64,000 nucleotides of DNA from Stentor coeruleus (Eukaryota > Ciliophora > Heterotrichea > Heterotrichida > Stentoridae). Below, one piece after another: positions 10,573 through 21,484 of the stretch. A program made the position numbers and the translations under genes. The DNA lies in the NCBI GenBank assembly GCA_001970955.1, contig MPUH01000139.1:1-64000 (forward strand), written 5' to 3'. Numbering within the stretch: position 1 is the first letter of the stretch; each line of letters starts with the position of its first letter. Under the pieces are notes generated by a model. That model worked only from the letters and a program-made list of their open reading frames with translations, did no database searches and was not told where the DNA came from.

Positions 10573-11143
10573 GTAGAATATAATAAAAGGATTGATAGTT
10601 TTGGTGATGTTTTTAGTAAGGTTTTGAAGGTTTTAAAAATTGTAATTATTGTAGTGATAAAGAATTTATATTCTGTAATAAGTTAATAAACTTAGCAATT
10701 TGTCATATGATATTTTTTAATTTTATTGGTATGAAAATAATTAAATCTACACATTAGAATATACAATAACATACATAATAAAATCAAAATATTATAAACT
10801 CGAAATAATCATAAAATCATTCTCTTAAATCCACTTCTCCTATTTACCATAAAAACCCTACATTATCCTCAAACCTTAAAATCAAATTCCCTATAATCCT
10901 CCTCAACAAATCGATAAATTTCATCTAACTCAAGCATTCTCTCATCCTCTTCCACATCTACCCTCTTTCCTTCTCGTAAAATTTTCAAAAATTAATCACA
11001 CTTATAACTTCAAAAATCTCATTATTTATCATACCGACAAAATTCTAAAACAATTTCTTTAAATTTATCTCTTTTCTTTAAAACCTACACTTCCTCCCCG
11101 TTTTTATTATCTTAACTATTTTGTGGAAATAATTCCTAAGTAT
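10573..11143. other. intergenic; 3' half almost without G
   Basis: No gene. From about 10790 to 11110 the + strand is A/C/T with very few G, up to the start of the next gene. Confidence 0.5.
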
Positions 11144-11860
11144 ATGTCTGACGAAAACACAGTAGAGGTCTATATATCAAGTTTAGAAGTCTTTAAAAAC
11201 TCAGACTGTGTAGTCATTTTAGCTCATGATGAAGAAACAAAAACTCTTCATCTTAGTGAATCAGCAACTTATAAGCTAAGTAGAGGTTCAGGAATGGGTT
11301 ATCGAATATTAGATGCTGATTCTCAAGATGTAGATTCTGGGTTTTTCGAATTCTGGGATTTGTCTGCGCACTTTCCTACAGACCAGTTAAGGACAATACA
11401 GCCATTTCACTTTGTCGCCAGATTAGTCGGGCAAAATAGCGAAATGGTTATTGAACTAAAAGTGAATCTTAATGAAAAAACAAGAGCCAGAAGAATTAAG
11501 AAAAGAACTAAGCTTATAAAACAATTATTAAAGTCGATAAATGAATCATCAGAAGATTCAGAGTCGAATTCCAAGACTTCACTGTTAAAAGAAGTTTCTA
11601 GTAGTAAAAACTTGGATGGACCTGATAAACTATCGGTAATTTCTAATCCTATGAATATTGAAGCTTCAGAAAAAGTCTCAGTGTCAAGATCTGGGTCTAG
11701 TAAAGATGAGAAAAATCATTATGGGAATACTTTGATGAATAAAGAAGTTGAGTATATGGAAAAAGAGACTGAAGCTCATGGAGGAAAGGGGGCAAGTTCG
11801 TCAATGACGAATCCTAAAGGAAAAAAGAACTCTAAATTCTTGTGTTTTAGATGTTGTTAA
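11144..11860 (+). CDS. Cys-tail family protein B (novel local family)
   Basis: A 238-residue relative of the gene at 8837. The start is the ATG at 11144 (MSDENTVEVYI); the frame is open further upstream only to a GTG. The N-terminal domain (residues 1-115) shares the spacing and pattern YRILDADSQDVDSGFFEFWD with protein A. A basic helix (KTRARRIKKRTKLIKQLLK) is followed by a Ser/Lys-rich disordered stretch. The protein ends in FLCFRCC, a probable palmitoylation site, where protein A has five adjacent Cys. Molecular function is unknown. The conserved domain plus a lipid-type tail suggests a peripheral membrane adaptor. Confidence 0.8.
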   Translation: MSDENTVEVYISSLEVFKNSDCVVILAHDEETKTLHLSESATYKLSRGSGMGYRILDADSQDVDSGFFEFWDLSAHFPTDQLRTIQPFHFVARLVGQNSEMVIELKVNLNEKTRARRIKKRTKLIKQLLKSINESSEDSESNSKTSLLKEVSSSKNLDGPDKLSVISNPMNIEASEKVSVSRSGSSKDEKNHYGNTLMNKEVEYMEKETEAHGGKGASSSMTNPKGKKNSKFLCFRCC

Positions 11861-12897
11861 GAAGGTTGATATTAATGAATAGAGTTTATCAAGTAATAGT
11901 TTTTTAAAGTTTTAGATCAGATTATAATTGAATAGAGGCATATTGTAAGTTGAAATTAATAAGAAAAAATGTGCTATTTTATATATTTAGTTAGTATCAA
12001 TTCATTCAGCTTTCATTCTATATAATCTTATCCTAAATATTTCTTATCATATTATAATCAAAACAATACTGACTATATCTTAAACAAGTATTTCCTTTTA
12101 CAAGAAGTACCAATAAGAATTCTTTTTTATTAATAGTACTGATAAATAAGTTTTCAAAAAATCAAATAGAAAGAATAATATTTGAGCATGTCTATAAATC
12201 TTTTAAAATGTTTTTTCATCAAAAAAGACTTATTGTTCTTATGTTGATTGTGTTGTGAAAGCTTTGATTGTCTATAGGTCGATATTTGTATAGGCAAAAA
12301 TAACTTCAGTTTTTCCTTTTTTATTGTTTCTTATTTATTCAATTGCCATAAATTTAATAATTTGTATGCTTGCGCTTGCTAAAAGTAAAGAAAACAACAC
12401 AGAATTAGATGAAAAGTTTTTATAATCAAGATTTTCAGTGATATTTTTTTCAATACGCATAGCAGGGCAGGGTGTTTTTTCGGCGGGCTAAGTTTTTTTC
12501 ATAAATATTTGTTGTTTACAGATTGTAAAACATTAAAGAAAAAATATACACAGGATTTATGTTTTCATGCCATAATAATAAAACCTGTAAAAAATCTAAT
12601 ACCAAAAAGCACCCTTCCTTATTTTCTATATATAACAACATAAAATATATTCTTCACACGAAAAAAAAACTAAGATTTTTCAACCAAATAACTTGAGCCT
12701 ATAATCAAAAAAACCCTTTCAATATCTATTTATCAGCATCAGCTATAAAAAAAGTTTTAATCTAACTCAACAGATTTCTAAAAGCCTTTCAATAAAACGA
12801 AAAATAAAAAATTCAAACAATCCCTACATAAAAGCTACTAAACATTAATACCAATTAAACATATTAGCATAGAAAATAGTTAAAGTAACTGATATAA
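11861..12897. other. intergenic, 1 kb, no gene seen
   Basis: It has no open frame of note. A hand count in 12601-12840 gives 49 C against 12 G on the + strand, directly upstream of DRC7. Confidence 0.5.
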
Positions 12898-15402
12898 ATG
12901 GATACAAGCAAGTCAGAACAGCGTAGTTTGATATCTCAAAAGTCAGTTAAGTGCAGCAAGTTCTCAAAAAGAGACGACATTCCTCTATGTTTTTTAGAAA
13001 ACACGCCAAAAGAGTCACTTGTTCTGGAGCACGTCAAAGATTTAGAGCGGCAATTTCGGCTATCTTATAGACACGATGCAAATCGGCCTCTTTTACTTTA
13101 CCCTAAAAACGAATGTGGGACAGAAAAGTTCATATGCACAACAATGAGAACGACTCAAATGGCTTTCTTAGAACTTTACGACTGGCAACAAGCAGCTGAA
13201 TTTATTGCCAACTTTCTTGAATATGAAGAACTCAACCCTCCAGATCAATTCCCAGAGTGTATCCCCGCACCAAGTAATGTTTTAGCCTGGCAATATGGAG
13301 ATTGCTTTGATTTTGCTATTGTTTTATGCTCAATACTAAGAGGAGCAGGCTATGATGCATATTGTGTACATGGAAGAGCACCAAAAGAAATCACAACAAG
13401 AGACCAAACCAGAACAAAATGTCCTTTAGAAATAAAAGAAAATGAAATGCCTGATACAACAGAACTTCCTGAACAAAAAGATGATAAAGAATTTGAAATC
13501 CCAATCAAACCTCCTTTGATATCTGAATTCGTGAAATCACAACAAGAAAAAGAAGAACAAGAAAGAGAAAGAAAAAGGCTTATTGAAATGACTATAGATG
13601 ATGATGCACCTGAAATCCAACCTCCTGATATAATGAAAGATAAAAGACTTCATTGTTGGGTATTGGTTATGGAAGGTGGTAGAGGGGTTACTGAGAGTTT
13701 TTTTATTGAACCTACAACAGGGAAATCATTTCCTTTAACAAGAAGTTTGTATGAAAATGTAGAATTTGTTTGGAATGACCAGAATTTTTGGATCCACTTA
13801 TATCCTAATCTAACTGTAGATGCTGTAGATTTTGAGCTTTATAGCGATAAATGGGAACATGTGATGCTTCCACCAATTGATAAGAAAAAAGATAAGAAAA
13901 AAGATGATAAAGATGAAGAAGGGGAAGAAGGAGGGGATGATAGGAAAATGAACTCAGAAGAACTTGGCACTGATGGATATGTGAGGATTATAGATCATGT
14001 ATTAGATTTACCACCTTCTTGGTGTCCTAAACTAAGGATTGATAGAGAAGTTTTTGCTAAAAAATGCCCAATGGGTGAAAAGACTTTGTTTTATGAAAAA
14101 TGTAAAGTTGAATATTATGCTGAATACTCACAATATGATGGGCTTATTATGTGTTTAACATATTATCATGATTATAAAAGACATATTGTTAAAGAAATTA
14201 GATGGATTTATAAAGGAAGGAATGATAATTTGATTATAAGAAGGAGATTTCCTTTGGAGTATAAAACAGTAGAAGACTATGCCCCAGGGTGTTCTTATCA
14301 TTGGAAACAAATTGTTGAAATTGATGGAAAAAGCAAGATTGTAATTTTTTACCCAACACGTTATAATGATGGACTTATAAGACGTGAAGAGATTTTCAAA
14401 CATAAGACAAGAGAATTCTTCCAGGATCGAGATGATTATATGATATATAGGTCATGGAAAGTTATAAGTAAAGAAACTACTAGTACAAGAGATTTAATAT
14501 TAGGAGATTATGTTATAGTCCATATGACACAAAAATATGACCGAAATCCAAATCTCCCTGCAGGAGGGAAAATAGAAAAAATCGTTTATGATATTGCTAA
14601 GAAAAAACATATTGTTTATTATCATTACGAACCAGGAAGTATAAAAAGAAATGTTGTTGAATATCCAAGAGATGTTCTTAACAGCCTTGGGAAAGTTTCA
14701 GATGGTCAAGAAACTGAAAAAATCGATGAAGTCCGTCAACAAAAACTCCAGCATTTTAATGAAATGGAAAAAGCTTGCTTTACCGGGATTAAAAACCAAG
14801 AAAGCAGTTTGCATCAGGATGAAGAAAACTATTCAAATCAAGAAGAAGGTTGGGCTAAGTTTAAAAAGAAAAATGATGTATTTGGAGTTTTACAAGATGG
14901 TCTTATTGTAAAAAGTATTTATGATAAAGCTAGAGAAAATATTAAAGAAGTTGAAAAGGAAAAAGAAGAAGATAAGATTGCAGAAATAACATCAATTGAT
15001 TATTTAACCCCTGTGCTTAAAGAATTAGGATATGAAAGCAAACAGCTTAATAGTTCTGAAGCACAAGAAGTTGAGAATAAAGTTATGAGTTTATTGAAAG
15101 AAAGATTATTGCATAGGGCAAATATTATTAAAAATAGTTTAGAGAAAGAGAAAAAATTGTTACAGGAAGAAATGGTAAATTGTATTTAGAATAGATTTTC
15201 AAAGAAAGGTGACCATGCGACACCTGATGATAGGAAACGATATGAGGATTTATATCAGGAAATGAGCTTTAAGATTGAGATTTTAGAGCAGAGAGTTGCT
15301 AGGCATGAGGAACAGGCGCTTAAGAAGTATGCAGAGATGTCGTTGAAGCTGAAAAATGAATCAATTTTAGCTGCACTCCATACGTATCATAAAAAAGAGT
15401 AG
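12898..15402 (+). CDS. DRC7: dynein regulatory complex subunit 7 (DRC7/FAP50/CCDC135-like)
   Basis: DRC7 is a linker subunit of the nexin-dynein regulatory complex of motile cilia. The 829-residue protein (15-nt intron at 15175-15189) has the family's N-terminal block (residues about 40-110). A transglutaminase-like fold follows around residue 130-165 (YGDCFDFAIVLCSILRGAGY, then DAYCVHGRAP). Next come a charged linker, the HCWVLVMEGGRG and FFIEPTTGKSFPL segments, the long beta-rich middle and a C-terminal coiled coil. Without the intron the frame would stop at 15189; with it removed the coiled coil continues 70 residues to KKE and TAG. A Lys/Asp/Glu/Gly run near residue 325-345 is low complexity. 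The family call rests on domain order and length (human about 870). Confidence 0.88.
15175..15189 (+). other. 15-nt intron in DRC7
   Basis: GTAAATTGTATTTAG, phase 0, with in-frame TAG if retained. Removal extends a charged coiled coil by 70 codons. A is at position 10. Confidence 0.9.
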
Positions 15403-15416
15403 TTAGGTTATAGTTA

Positions 15417-15589
15417 AGATAAGGGTTTTATTGGATATTTTTATGTTTTTTTTAGTTTTGTATTATGGTTGCTGTTTATAAGGCAATTTTGAAGTTTTTG
15501 AAANAGATAAGGGTTTTATTGGATATTTTTATGTTTTTTTTAGTTTTGTATTATGGTTGCTGTTTATAGGCGGTTTTGAAGTTTTTGAA
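15417..15589. repeat. direct repeat around the N at 15504 (probable assembly overlap)
   Basis: 15417-15503 is repeated at 15505-15589 with a few differences. The single N between them marks a scaffold join. The two copies are probably the same genomic sequence. Confidence 0.85.
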
Positions 15590-15859
15590 GTATTTTTAGT
15601 TTTAATATTTTAATCATCATTTATAGGGAATATAATAATTTTATCAAACTTAACTATATTTTTTAGTTAAACATAATTATGGGTTTATTAGAAAAGCATA
15701 ATAATTTAACTATATTTCATAGTCAAAAATTGTTTTTTCAATCATGAATTCATTAGAAAAGCTACTTTATTATTATAATAGCATAATCAATAAGTCTTTA
15801 GATTTTTTAAAGCTTTACAGAGAAAAAAAAATGATAATTTCACCAATAAGAATATAAAA
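15590..15859. other. intergenic before the CNB gene
   Basis: No gene seen; AT-rich. Confidence 0.4.
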
Positions 15860-17167
15860 ATGAAGCACCTCTCACCAATTACGCCAAAAACATCACATGA
15901 TTTAGCTTTTAAACCAACACAAAGATATGGTTCACATAAAAAAATCCGTCTTCGAATAAAAAGCGACAGTATCGAAGAATTAAAATCATTTGTCCCAGAT
16001 TGGCTTTCAACCAATAGAGACTTTATAAGCTGTTATAAGAAAATGAAGCATCAAGTTGACATAAACCTCGCTGATGTTTGTCAGAAACTTCACAACAATC
16101 GTAACAATGACGAGAAAAAAGCTTTGATAAACTGGATTAAAGATAAGCATTTTTTCGCGAATATGAACAAAGATGTTATTAAAAAAGTTTGCAATAAACT
16201 TTCTTGTTCCTCATATAAACCTGGGGATATAAGTAAGATATATGTAGTTATTAATGAAAAAGATGAACCGAATTGTATGTTTATTATATATCAAGGTATT
16301 GCTGGGATTTATAAATACAATCAAAGAATAAACCAAGGAGATGAAGGTGATCCTCTAGGCGAAAATGCTTTAGAAAATGATATCCGAAGAACTGCTACAG
16401 TAATAGCTGAGTCTAATATGATATTATTCAAACTTAAACGAAGCGACTATGAAGATATAATTCTAACTGTTAAGAAAAACGAAAAAAAGTTCCAAACTGC
16501 GTTTATAAAGACGATTTCTGTTTTTAATTCCTGGAATGATGTGAAAATCATGATGCTGAGCCATGCGATTATAGTCTCAAACTTTTCCAAAGGCGAAATT
16601 ATATATGAGCCAAACGATTTCAGTCATTCTTTTTATATAATAAAAGAAGGGACTATTCAGTTACAGACTGAAATCAAAATCTTAGAAGAAAACAAGTGGC
16701 CTATAAGCCCAAGAGAATGGAATGTCAGAAAAGTGACTAAAAAAATTTATCATCCTGTCAAAACCTTGGGTCCAAAAGACTATTTCGGTCATGTTGAACT
16801 TTTAGACAAGACTTTTAGACAAACTCGAGCTTTGGCAACAACACAATGTATCCTTTTTATAATAAACAGATCTAGTTTTGAAGAACTTTTAAACCCACGC
16901 GACCAAGAAATGCTCAAAAACGACTCTGAAATCCCAAGTAAAGAGGAAATCGAAGTTATGATTAAAAAATCTAAAAGCGATATTTTGGAAAAAGAAAAAA
17001 TCATCATGAATGCTATGATAGAAAATAAACGAGGGGGACAAAATAAAAAGTTTGATAAATGGATGAAGTTTGTTAAAGAAAGAATCGTCACACAGAAAAA
17101 TACTATGAAAAAAACTATTGTGCAACATAAATTAGAGAATATAAAATTGACTAGAGAAGGTATATAA
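15860..17167 (+). CDS. two-CNB cyclic-nucleotide-binding-domain protein
   Basis: A 435-residue protein with two CNB modules and no kinase or channel part. CNB1 (about residues 100-210) has a phosphate-cassette-like LGENALENDIRRTATV, which keeps the G-E...R-T-A pattern. CNB2 (about 215-340) has YFGHVELLDKTFRQTRALAT, where the Glu and Arg-Thr/Ser-Ala spacing is lost, so it may not bind nucleotide. A Lys-rich helical tail follows. It resembles the CNB-only proteins that are abundant in ciliates and often axonemal. The next gene starts 106 nt downstream on the same strand. Ligand and partner are unknown. Confidence 0.85.
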   Translation: MKHLSPITPKTSHDLAFKPTQRYGSHKKIRLRIKSDSIEELKSFVPDWLSTNRDFISCYKKMKHQVDINLADVCQKLHNNRNNDEKKALINWIKDKHFFANMNKDVIKKVCNKLSCSSYKPGDISKIYVVINEKDEPNCMFIIYQGIAGIYKYNQRINQGDEGDPLGENALENDIRRTATVIAESNMILFKLKRSDYEDIILTVKKNEKKFQTAFIKTISVFNSWNDVKIMMLSHAIIVSNFSKGEIIYEPNDFSHSFYIIKEGTIQLQTEIKILEENKWPISPREWNVRKVTKKIYHPVKTLGPKDYFGHVELLDKTFRQTRALATTQCILFIINRSSFEELLNPRDQEMLKNDSEIPSKEEIEVMIKKSKSDILEKEKIIMNAMIENKRGGQNKKFDKWMKFVKERIVTQKNTMKKTIVQHKLENIKLTREGI

Positions 17168-17273
17168 GTATTTTTTGATTTTTTTTTTTAAATATAATAA
17201 TGTGGAATTAAAGCATTTTTTAAGGTAATTTTTATAGTAGTTAAGTTTATGGTATAAGTTATTATAAATAGTA

Positions 17274-19046
17274 ATGAAAACTTTGAGGAATAGTTTGGGT
17301 AATGTGACTGATGTTCATAAAAGCTTACAAGGTTATGAGTCTTTGAAATCAAATTTGGTTGAATTCCCAAATATTGAATTTTCTAAAACAAGAAATAATT
17401 CCCTTGACCCTACAGTTAAATCATTGAAGCTCAAACTTACGGAAATGGAAACAATTGTTAAAATTAGTAGAGAGAGGGTGAGGTTGCTGGAGAAAACAGT
17501 AGAAGATTTGTCCATGCAACTGGAAAAACTACAGACAATTAACAAAACTTTGCTTTCAGAGAAACTTGATATCAATTCTTCGGAAATTCACTTTTTTGTT
17601 CAAGATTTGATAGTCGCAGATGTAAAAAAACAACTCGAAGATGCTCATGGGGACATAGAAAAGTATCGTATGGATACTGAACGTATGAAAAAGCGCTACG
17701 AGTCGATCCTTCAAGAAAACAAACGTATCGAAGGAAGTATCAAAAGATACCGTAAAATCATCTCCGAAATTAGTTCGCAAAAAATCCAAAGTATCGATAC
17801 TACAACAGTAGACGATACAGAATCAGTTCTCCCAAGCATAAAAAAAAACTGGGGAGAACCTCAAAAAGCCCGTAACACAGATAAACATCGAGTCAAAGTA
17901 TTACCAATAATCGAACAACATGTTAAAGAAATGACTGAAGCTAACACAATACCTTTAATTTTCACTAAACTTTGTGAAGCTATTCGCCTAATCACATCAT
18001 GTCAAAAAATCTCAATATATATAATATCCCCAAGTTTACAACAAGTATATGTCCAATATTTCCAAAGTATTCAACATGTACAAAGAGTATTATTAGGAAA
18101 TACATGGGTTCAATTACATACAGATCCATCATGTGATGTTATTGAACCTATGTTTAATAAAGTAGAAGAAATTCTATCTGGAGTTAGGACTACTGAAAAA
18201 CTTATTCAAAGTGTATCTTTACAAAAAGAACCAAGTATTATAATACAATGCTTGAATCCATCACGACCTTTTGATTCAAATGATGAGAAATTTATATCGA
18301 TTCTTATGTCGCATATGGCAGCTTGTGTGAAAATAGTTGTATCATTAAAAAAAGAAAAAGCTCTTAAAGAACAGTTAGTTGATGTTGTGAATGTATCAGC
18401 TGGGATTTCAAGAGCTCGTAATCATCAGAGTTTGGCTAATTCAATAGACCAACTCCTTCCGAAATTTTTTGAATGCGAAACTGCAGGTGTTGTTTTTGTT
18501 GATGAAGAAAGTAAAGAGTTTTATACACTAGCTTATTCATCAAACCAAGAAGAAAAATTTTCTCAAGATATTATCCGATTCCCTATAAGTATGGGACTAA
18601 CTGGGGAGACTTATAAATGCCGATCTAGTCATATTTTTGAAAACGTTAAAAAAAAACACCTTTATAACCCTGAAATTGACAATATCGCCTCAGCTTCTGA
18701 CCTTAGTACTTGTCTTATGAGCTGTTTAAATGGTCCTAATAATATGATTTATGGGATTATGCAACTTGGAAATAAAAGTGGAGGCTTTTCTCAAAGAGAT
18801 ATACAATTAGTTACAAGCTTTAGCACAATACTTGGATATATGATAGCTGGGATCAATGATATATCTGAAGCTATGGAATTAACAATAAAAATGAAACAAC
18901 ATTTAGTTAATTTAAGCCTTGGGCTTGGTGGTGATATAAATGATTTATCTCCGGATAGTTCGGGAATTATGGATCAGTTGGAGATTATTAAGTCTATGGT
19001 TAGTACATGGTCTAAGTCTAAAAAACAAAAAATGCAAAATCTTTAA
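17274..19046 (+). CDS. tandem GAF-domain protein with N-terminal coiled coil
   Basis: A 590-residue protein. Residues about 45-170 form a coiled coil. Residues about 215-360 form a diverged GAF domain. Residues about 375-550 form a clear GAF domain with the usual landmarks (FPISMGLTGETYKC; then MQLGNKSGGFSQRDIQLVTSF). GAF domains bind small ligands such as cyclic nucleotides or act as dimerisation units, as in phosphodiesterases. No phosphodiesterase, cyclase or kinase domain follows; the frame ends about 40 residues after the second GAF. It is therefore a sensor or scaffold by inference. It lies between a CNB protein and a kinase. Confidence 0.85.
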   Translation: MKTLRNSLGNVTDVHKSLQGYESLKSNLVEFPNIEFSKTRNNSLDPTVKSLKLKLTEMETIVKISRERVRLLEKTVEDLSMQLEKLQTINKTLLSEKLDINSSEIHFFVQDLIVADVKKQLEDAHGDIEKYRMDTERMKKRYESILQENKRIEGSIKRYRKIISEISSQKIQSIDTTTVDDTESVLPSIKKNWGEPQKARNTDKHRVKVLPIIEQHVKEMTEANTIPLIFTKLCEAIRLITSCQKISIYIISPSLQQVYVQYFQSIQHVQRVLLGNTWVQLHTDPSCDVIEPMFNKVEEILSGVRTTEKLIQSVSLQKEPSIIIQCLNPSRPFDSNDEKFISILMSHMAACVKIVVSLKKEKALKEQLVDVVNVSAGISRARNHQSLANSIDQLLPKFFECETAGVVFVDEESKEFYTLAYSSNQEEKFSQDIIRFPISMGLTGETYKCRSSHIFENVKKKHLYNPEIDNIASASDLSTCLMSCLNGPNNMIYGIMQLGNKSGGFSQRDIQLVTSFSTILGYMIAGINDISEAMELTIKMKQHLVNLSLGLGGDINDLSPDSSGIMDQLEIIKSMVSTWSKSKKQKMQNL

Positions 19047-19230
19047 TAAAAAAATAAGATTTCAATATATTAATGAGTGAAAACTTTTATTTAGGATTTA
19101 TATGGAAGTTAATTGTTTGCCCTTAGTGGTTTTTCTTTTTTGGTTATGTTAGTGTTGTATTATTTTACTATTTTTTTATCAGTATGAATGCTGGGTTAGT
19201 CGATTTTTTATGTTTCTATATATTATAATA
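19047..19230. other. short T/G-rich spacer
   Basis: No gene seen between the GAF gene and the 99-nt repeat that follows. Confidence 0.4.
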
Positions 19231-19428
19231 GCGTTTGTGAGGTGATTTTATTATATTTTATATTGTTGTAGAATTTATATGTATTCAATTATGTATTGAT
19301 TAATAATATAACAATGGATGTTCACGATAGCGTTTGTGAGGTGATTTTATTATATTTAATATTGTAGTAGAGTTTATATGTATTCAATTANTTTGTGAGG
19401 TGATTTTATTATATTTAATATTGTAGTA
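19231..19428 (+). repeat. 99-nt tandem duplication of the kinase 5' flank and start codon
   Basis: The segment at 19231-19329 includes aacaATGGATGTTCACGA and is followed directly, at 19330, by another copy of its first part. The copy joined to the real gene ends in the same ATG GAT GTT CAC GAT. The period is 99 nt, with a few base differences. The upstream ATG opens only a short frame that ends at TAG. Confidence 0.75.
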
Positions 19429-19450
19429 GAATTTATATGTATTCAATTAT
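19333..19450. repeat. direct repeat around the N at 19391 (probable assembly overlap)
   Basis: 19333-19390 and 19392-19449 are the same apart from one base. This lies on top of the 99-nt tandem repeat, which probably caused the join problem. Confidence 0.8.
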
Positions 19451-19471
19451 GTATTGATTAATAATATAACA

Positions 19472-21484
19472 ATGGATGTTCACGATAAGTCTTCAAACAA
19501 AGGAAATGAAGATTCCCTATCAAAATTGCGTTCTCAAGTCGATAAAATCTTAAAGCGTGAACTTATAGATTATATGCCTACAATAGATGAAGCTGATCAA
19601 GAACCTGACATAAGCATTCAAGAACCATTAGAAAGATATAATACATGTACTTTATACAACAAACATATTAATGATGATCCTTCTATAAGTATTACTGATA
19701 TAGAACCCATAGAATTCAGAATAAGTAAAGATGATTCTTCCCTTAATCTTAATTCCAACTATTCAACAAGAGCTGCTAGAGTTATCAACATACAAGAAGC
19801 CTCAAAGTTCTTCAAAGAAACCCAAAAACTCAACGAAGAGCTCTGGGAAGCCATAGAAAGTGATGATCTCGACGATGTTATAAAACTTTTAAACCACTCA
19901 CAACCAGTTTATATGATTCCCCAAGTTAATGCTCCAGGATTAAACAATTGGACTGCTTTGCATATGGCCGCATCTAGAGGTTATAAAAAAATATGTAAAG
20001 TTTTACTTCTTTGTGAAGGAAAACCTTGTGTTAATGCTCGGACATCTATGAATCGAACACCTTTACATTTAGCTGTTATACAAAATCATTATAAAGTTGT
20101 CAAGCTTTTGTTAGATTTTTCAGCTAAGATTGACTTAGTAGATAATGATTTTAATACAGCTTTACATTATGCGGCAAATCAAGGATATGAAAATATTGTT
20201 GAATTACTATTAATATATTCAGCAAATCCTGGGATGAGGAATATTTATGGAAGGACCCCAGCGGATATAGCTTTGAATTATGAGACGATTTTGAAGTTTT
20301 ATCAGTTTTATCAAGAGAAAAATGAAGAAATCCCTATGACTGGGTATAGTAGGCAAATATTTTTTAAAACTTTGAGACATAATTCAAGAGAAGACCAAGT
20401 TAATAAACTTTTGCTTAAATCAAAGATTGAACCTACACAAAATGATATTAAGTTATTTAATGAGAGACCTAAAATCCAAATTGCTGTCAAAAAAAAACCT
20501 ATTGTTTTTAAAATCCCTGAATCAAAAGTTGGACCGAAAGATTTCACAGCTACTATGCAACTTGGTAAAGGGAGTTTTGGTTCTGTGTATTTAGTTGAGA
20601 AAAATGATACTAAAGAACTTTTTGCTTTAAAAGTTTTAGATAAAGAAAAAATTATACAAAGGAGAATGGAAAGATATGCCTTTACTGAAAGAAATATTCT
20701 TCTTCGTTTAAACCACCCTTTTATCGTAAAACTTCACTATGCATTTCAAACCCCAGAAAAACTAGCTTTAATAATGGATTATTGCCCTAATGGCGACCTT
20801 AGCAATATATTAACCCGCGAGAAAATCCTAAATGAAGATGCAGCACGTTTTTATATATCAGAAATAATCTTAGGTATCCAAGCTCTACATAAAGAAGATA
20901 TACTTTTTCGAGACCTCAAGCCTGAAAATATATTAATCGATGAAACTGGGCATATAAAAATAACAGATTTTGGGCTTTCAAAAGAAAACATGAACTCCAA
21001 AAAACTCACAACTTCTTTTTGTGGTTCTGCAGCTTATTTTGCCCCAGAGATGATTAAACGTGAAGGGCATACAAAATCAATTGATTGGTATATACTCGGA
21101 GCTATTTTATATGAAATGCTTTCAGGTGAACCTCCTTATTATCATCCAGTACGTGAAATGTTGTATAAAAACATAAAATCAGCACCGTTAAGGTTTAAAA
21201 GTTTAATATCAGAAGAAGCTAAAGATCTTATATCAAAATTACTTATAAGGAACCCAAAAAAAAGACTTGGAGCTTCGAAATATGATGCTGAAGAAATCAA
21301 AGCACATAAATTTTTCGAATCGATTGATTGGGGAATGATGATGCTTAAAGAATACTCACCTCCACCTTTTAGGAAAATATTAAGAGTACCAAAGAAAATT
21401 CCGTTGAATAAAATATATGGAATGATTGATGAAAGGCAAATTGAAGAATCGAAGAAAATAGACGGATGGTCTGTATTAGAATAA
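19472..21484 (+). CDS. ankyrin-repeat / AGC-type protein kinase fusion
   Basis: A 670-residue protein. The start is ATG 19472; an upstream in-frame TTG at 19454 is not a likely start. Residues 155-275 hold three to four ankyrin repeats (WTALHMAASRGY; RTPLHLAVIQNH; TALHYAANQGYE; GRTPADIAL). Residues about 357-625 are a Ser/Thr kinase of AGC type: GKGSFGSVYLV, Lys387, catalytic loop FRDLKPEN (479-486; Phe replaces the usual His/Tyr), DFG 499-501, and T-loop TSFCGSAAYFAPE. The tail ends IDGWSVLE, which may be a variant of the AGC hydrophobic motif. All catalytic residues are present, so it should be active. Ankyrin repeats probably give target binding. Substrate unknown. Confidence 0.92.
   Translation: MDVHDKSSNKGNEDSLSKLRSQVDKILKRELIDYMPTIDEADQEPDISIQEPLERYNTCTLYNKHINDDPSISITDIEPIEFRISKDDSSLNLNSNYSTRAARVINIQEASKFFKETQKLNEELWEAIESDDLDDVIKLLNHSQPVYMIPQVNAPGLNNWTALHMAASRGYKKICKVLLLCEGKPCVNARTSMNRTPLHLAVIQNHYKVVKLLLDFSAKIDLVDNDFNTALHYAANQGYENIVELLLIYSANPGMRNIYGRTPADIALNYETILKFYQFYQEKNEEIPMTGYSRQIFFKTLRHNSREDQVNKLLLKSKIEPTQNDIKLFNERPKIQIAVKKKPIVFKIPESKVGPKDFTATMQLGKGSFGSVYLVEKNDTKELFALKVLDKEKIIQRRMERYAFTERNILLRLNHPFIVKLHYAFQTPEKLALIMDYCPNGDLSNILTREKILNEDAARFYISEIILGIQALHKEDILFRDLKPENILIDETGHIKITDFGLSKENMNSKKLTTSFCGSAAYFAPEMIKREGHTKSIDWYILGAILYEMLSGEPPYYHPVREMLYKNIKSAPLRFKSLISEEAKDLISKLLIRNPKKRLGASKYDAEEIKAHKFFESIDWGMMMLKEYSPPPFRKILRVPKKIPLNKIYGMIDERQIEESKKIDGWSVLE

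Noticed and set aside
19454-19471. Upstream TTG start for the ankyrin-kinase (and TTG/GTG starts at 8442, 11123, 28467 and 46267)
   Set aside because: Eukaryotic genes start at ATG; the first in-frame ATG, or an upstream exon in the case of 46267, gives a better start.
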